Part shown: positions 60,076 to 64,000 of the stretch, piece by piece
How positions within the stretch are numbered: position 1 is the first letter of the stretch
How the letters are laid out: each line of letters opens with the position of its first letter
DNA from: Rostratula benghalensis
Lineage: Eukaryota > Chordata > Aves > Charadriiformes > Rostratulidae
Assembly: GCA_013399305.1 (NCBI GenBank)
Contig: VXAI01000271.1
Span: 650,319-714,318 of the forward strand
Direction of reading: 5' to 3'
Length of the DNA stretch: 64,000 nt
The notes under the pieces: generated by a model
What the model was told of the DNA's origin: nothing
The model's database searches: none
The model's input: only the letters and a program-made list of their open reading frames with translations
Translations under genes and position numbers: made by a program

Positions 60076-61239
60076 AAATGCTAAATAAGAGCTAAGTAAA
60101 ATGTTTCCTAATTAGGGGTGGGGGGTGGGGAGGGCTGTCTTGTGGGCTAAGTTCTACTATTAATTAGACAGAAAATATCAAACTCACTTTTTATATTATG
60201 AACCTGACTCAGATTAGAACCAGGGCTTGAAAAGCATTCCTCGATTTTCTGTGAGTTGCACCCTTTTTATTTTTATTTTCCAAACCAGGACACATCACTT
60301 TTTAATTATATTTATTTTTTCTCCTAATTTCCCATTTTTTAAATTTAATTTAAAACCCATTTTAAAATGTATCATGTTTGGGAAACTTTAGAGGCAAAGA
60401 GTTTAAATGGAATGACTTGAACTGGTTGTTTTGCAAAAAAAACTGAATTGGAAAAGCAGATTCTGTTCCTGGTATGGGGTGGGCATAATGTTATTTGAGC
60501 ATAGTTTTGGAATAAGGAAATAAAATGGCAAAGGGCAGGAGAAGAAAAATTAAAAGTCTTTGTATAACAACCATTGTTTACTTTAAATGCAAAGGATATT
60601 CTTTTGAACTGAATATTGTGTTAAGTGTTAAGCCAAAACCCAAATTATATGAATGGAAAGAAAGTAAAGACTTTGACTCCCTGATGAATTTTTTAAATTC
60701 CTGTGGAAAGTTTGATGGCCTGTCTTTCTCCTTATAAATAAACTATAGCAGTTGTAAGACCTGTGTTGAGTCTTGGTTTATTTAGTTCAGAATAGCCAGG
60801 AAAAAGAGACCCAGTAGGTACTACACAATATATTGACAGTCAAAGTAAACTGCGGCCAGCATAATACAGCCAGCTGCTTGTGCTAGAGAGATAGAGCTGT
60901 TTACATGTTCCTACAAAGGATGCTTGTGTCTATATGACATTTTTTCAGCATCTCAGGTTGGGGATATGCTCCGTGTTTTTTGGAGCTCCTACACCACAAA
61001 GACGGTTCCCCCGTGAGGAAAGACACTCACAGCAGATCAAGTCCTTTGCTTCGCGGGGTTGTTGTTCACTGTGTTGACTTTTCTCTTTAAATCACAAAGC
61101 TATTGGTAAAACTTCTCCTTACTTTCTTTCAGAAGTTTGACCATTTCTTCAGTGGTCAAATGGCCGTGTTGATGTCACCCACTTTGGGGTCAGTGCAGTG
61201 TGAGCTGTGTAAACAAATATCGTTGACTCAGAAATATTG
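60076..61239. other. Unique non-coding sequence
   Basis: No gene is supported. It starts with a G-quadruplex-type motif (60115-60134) and is otherwise AT-rich. The 70-codon frame at 60525-60737 is lysine-rich with no recognisable domain. Confidence 0.5.
60115..60134 (+). other. Potential G-quadruplex motif
   Basis: G runs of 4, 6, 4 and 3 with single-base loops T, T and A. This is the tightest quadruplex-type motif in the window. Confidence 0.7.
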
Positions 61240-61438
61240 AGGGTGGAGAGACCCTGCCCCAGGTTGCCCAGAGAAGCTCTGGATGCCCCATCCCTGGAGG
61301 GGTTCAAGGCCAGGTTGGATGGGTCTTGGAGCAGCCTGGTCTGGTGGGAGGTGTCCCTGCCCAGGGGAGGGAGGTTGGAAATAGATGAGCTCTAAGGACC
61401 CTTCCAACCCAAACCACTGTGATTCTATGATTTTATGA
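61240..61438 (+). mobile_element. CR1 LINE 3' fragment, plus strand
   Basis: The stretch 'ccaggttgcccagagaagct', 'atccctggaggggttcaagg', 'ccaggttggatgggtcttgg', 'gtctggtgggaggtgtccct' and 'gacccttccaacccaaacca' ends with 'gattctatgattttatga'. It is the last 200 bp of a young-type CR1, strongly 5'-truncated, in tail-to-tail orientation with the copy at 61787. Confidence 0.93.
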
Positions 61439-61786
61439 CATAGGTCTCTATTTTTTCTGTTCTTTTAGCAGTTAAATGATGTTTACCTTCATTATATTCT
61501 ACTACTCGCTATTTTTATTCTTCATTTGCTCAATGGGTATCTTTACTTTTTAGTTTTCCTAAGTCTTTCCTGGTTGGTTGAACATATTCTATGATGCCTT
61601 TAGCACACTGGGGCTTGGGGGTTTGGGGATGTGTGTCAGAAAATGCACCCTGACAGATAGGACTGTGCATAGGTCCTGTGAATGGACAGGTGGGAGCAAG
61701 GACTATAGAGGAGGAGAGCTTTGACTCCATCTTCTGCAGCTCCACATAACACATCGTCTAGAGATGCTGCTCAACCTGGTTCAAGT
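61439..61786. other. Unique spacer between two inverted CR1 copies
   Basis: About 350 bases of unique sequence with no gene, including a G-rich patch near 61610-61628. It would form the loop of a hairpin if the two flanking CR1 arms paired in a transcript. Confidence 0.6.
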
Positions 61787-62192
61787 CATACAATCATAGA
61801 ATCACAAAATGGTTAGAGTTGGAAGGGACCTTAAAGGTCATCAAGTTCCAACCCCCCCTGGTCCTGGGCAGGGACATCTCCCACCAGACCAGGTTGCTCA
61901 AAGTCCCATCCAGCCTGGCCTTAAACCCCTCCAGGGATGGGGCATCCACGACTTCTCTTGGCAACCTGTTCCAGTGCCTCACCACCCTCACAGCAAAGAA
62001 TTTCTGGTATCTCATCTAAATCTCCCCTCTTCCAATTTAAAGCTATTACCCCTGGTCCTGTCACTCCACTCCCTGACAAAGAGTCCCTCCCCAGCTCTCC
62101 TGTATCCCCTTCAGGTATTAGAAGGCCGCTCTAAGGTCGCCCCGGGGCCTTCTTCTCTCCAGGCTGAACAACCCCAGCTCTCTCAGCCTGTC
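61787..62192 (-). mobile_element. CR1 LINE fragment, minus strand
   Basis: The plus strand starts 'tacaatcatagaatcac', then 'ggaagggaccttaaaggtca', 'cctgggcagggacatctccc', 'accagaccaggttgctcaaa', 'ccctccagggatggggcatc', 'atctcccctcttccaattta' and 'aggctgaacaaccccagctc', fading at 62192. On the minus strand it encodes 'FFAVRVVRHWNRLPREVVDA', the canonical CR1 ORF2 C-terminus, well preserved. Together with its close match to the usual 3' UTR words, this suggests one of the younger copies in the window. Confidence 0.94.
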
Positions 62193-64000
62193 AAAGTCTT
62201 CCCACCCCCAGCCTCCAAGGTTTCACGTGTGCCCTGCCGAACCCCACCACCCCGCTGTGCTACGACCGCAGTCCTGCAGCTGAGCCAGTTCCTCAATACG
62301 GCCCCCCACGCAGCTGCGCACACAGCTGCAGAGCCCCAGGGGAGGGAGGCAGTGGCGTGGGTCCACGTGGGATGGTGGCCATCACCACCAGCAGAAACCT
62401 ACACCCCTGGCTGGGAAGGCAGGGTGGTTGATGCAATGTGCAACCGGTGGTGAACAGCGTGAAACGAGGGATGAGCGTGATTAACACCCCTACCTCAGAC
62501 ATGGTTTGTCAGCAAATGCCAGTTCTGGAGAGATTTACATAAAACTCTGTGCTGAAGTTCTATGTTTAATGTTAATCAAGCTCTTGGGCTACACCAGCTC
62601 CCTCCTAACAATTTGTGGCACCTCCGGTGTTGCTCCTTAAGCACAGTGACCACTGACCAAAATATTTTCTCCACCATGCAATTTCTGGGAGGATAGAATA
62701 ATGCTGGAAAAGCAATGCGGGAAGAGAAGGTCTTGCCTGTCAAGTGGTATCAAGAGGTTGGGATGTGACGGTTGGCCTCACTAGCAGAACAAAAGTAGTG
62801 ACAGAGAGATCCCAACCATTCATTTTTGTCTCTGTTATTCGCAGTACGACTATAAACTTTACATTTTTTTTTAACTACTTTGCAGGGCATCTCTACCCTG
62901 CTTATCCGGTCCGTACGCTGTACTCCTCCCTTTGCTTTTCTGCTGGATTTGTTCCACAACTCATCATGGCACGATATTAGCAGCTTGTCCCACCAACTCT
63001 GGTGCTTTGAAGTTTTGCTGAAGACAATGCACTTTTTCAATGAGGCAGGTGCGCTGTGGAATATTGGAGTAGGCAAATTTTACGTCCTCATTCAGGTACC
63101 AAGAGAGGGATCCTCCCTTGTTCATCATGCACCACCAAACACCACCAAATGGAGAGAGCTCTTCCCAACAGGTGCCAGGGGAAAACACCATCTAGATTAA
63201 TGGGTTTGGGCTTTGCTTTCTACGGAAGGAGAATAAGACCCTTACCACATGGATGGCCCGTAAGAGTGACCAGAGCTCCAAGGAATGCACCAGTGGCTTC
63301 AGAAAGTCTCTGGAGGATGAATAATCTTCCTCCTCTTACCCTGCAGAGCAGATAGAGGAGCAAACAGCCTGTGCTGGTGGATTTGCCCCTAAAAGCATCC
63401 AGCTCCTCTGTGATTGACAGTGATAGCACACGTACTTTGAAAGCTCTAATGTTGATGATTAAGCCTTAATAAAAGCAAATAAGGTGGTGTCTGTGTGTAC
63501 CCCAGTCAGCCAAGCAGATATCTACCTGGCATCTTGTAAATTAATCTGGGTGTTTATGCTGTAGATCATGATGAACGTGTTGCTATAGCAACCTACACTT
63601 CTTCCATTTTTTTGCTGCTAATTATCCTAACATCACCACCAGCTACTAAATCTTTGAATTCCTAATGAAGGCGTGTGGAAGGCAGTTTCTTGATATATCT
63701 CTCTTACCATATCAGCAGGATGAGATAATTAAAGATTAATGGATATTGATTATTTAGGGTTTATTGGAGCCTTCCATTCTAATACACATGTGCTTGTGCA
63801 CCCAGAGGATCTGCCTGATTGTGCTTGGCTCGATCTGCCAATCTGCTCCAATTGTTGGTGAAATCACGCTGGGAGAGTGCACTTTCTGTCAGATGCTCAA
63901 CGCTCTGCTCCCACAGATTTTGAACCTTTACCAGCTGGGGATTTGGATCCCCAAATTCAGCTTTCCTCACTGGCAGAATTCTCACGACCCCTAGGAGCAC
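62193..64000. other. Unique non-coding sequence
   Basis: 62200-62480 is GC-rich with several CpG and carries the end of a long plus-strand chance frame that starts in antisense CR1. The rest is mixed. 63540-63780 is ATTA-rich and carries the RFX palindrome. No gene is supported. Confidence 0.5.
63579..63592. promoter_or_regulatory. Palindromic RFX X-box-like site
   Basis: GTTGCTATAGCAAC is a perfect 14-bp inverted repeat matching the RFX X-box (two GTTGC half-sites in opposite orientation with a short centre, consensus close to GTTGCCATGGCAAC). RFX proteins regulate cilia and neuronal genes in animals. The site lies in a block with several TAATTA and ATTA words, which suggests an enhancer. 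Binding is inferred from the motif only. Confidence 0.4.

Noticed and set aside
61809..62453. Longest open frame of the window, 214 codons, plus strand
   Set aside because: Its first two thirds are antisense CR1 and the rest is adjoining GC-rich sequence. The peptide is low-complexity and proline-rich with no domain.
1..64000. Endogenous retrovirus or LTR element
   Set aside because: No paired long terminal repeats, primer-binding site, polypurine tract or gag/pol-like frame was seen. The only reverse-transcriptase-like sequence is CR1.
1..64000. CRISPR array, bacterial operon or prokaryotic system
   Set aside because: CR1 elements and vertebrate-type microsatellites identify this as avian nuclear DNA. 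No regularly spaced repeats exist.

Overview
This 64 kb window looks like non-coding DNA from a bird genome, either a gene desert or a very long intron. It is AT-rich by eye. Its only recognisable young interspersed repeats are CR1 LINE fragments. They are 5'-truncated, lack poly-A tails and end in the short ATTCTATG- or ATTCTGTG-type 3' repeats typical of avian CR1. There is one assembly gap of 48 Ns at 37911-37958. No protein-coding host gene, rRNA, tRNA, snRNA or CRISPR array could be supported on either strand. The longer open frames are either antisense or sense readings of CR1, or GC-rich stretches with no recognisable protein features.

Layout. 1-5.4 kb: an old MIR-like remnant (375-535), a minus-strand CR1 (2114-2480), an AAT/AAC microsatellite (3498-3545) and two plus-strand CR1 fragments 90 bp apart (4173-4908, 4998-5368). 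5.4-28.8 kb: mostly unique sequence with several MIR/CORE-SINE-like relics, one ancient palindromic MITE-like relic (14995-15090), a short minus CR1 (17876-18035), poly-A tracts and several blocks that resemble conserved non-coding elements. 28.9-30.2 kb: two CR1 copies abut head to head (28878-29497 minus, 29498-30025 plus), followed by a knot of nested palindromes. 30.2-51.5 kb: unique sequence with the assembly gap, T/G-only and A/C-only tracts, a GCTTT pentamer microsatellite and TCF/LEF-like motif clusters. 51.5-52.5 kb: the longest CR1 (51561-52479 minus), which carries a decayed reverse transcriptase and is flanked by an 8-bp direct repeat. 52.5-61.2 kb: unique sequence. 61.2-62.2 kb: a tail-to-tail CR1 pair. 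62.2-64 kb: unique sequence ending with a perfect palindromic RFX X-box (63579-63592) in an ATTA-rich block.

The window therefore reads as regulatory and repeat-bearing intergenic DNA. No novel multi-gene system is visible. The most useful leads are the inverted CR1 pairs (possible double-stranded RNA or editing substrates), the exact head-to-head junction, the RFX palindrome, and a few candidate enhancers or splice acceptors that need alignment or transcript data. Assignments of ancient repeats rest on recalled family consensus features, not on a database search, and are scored accordingly.
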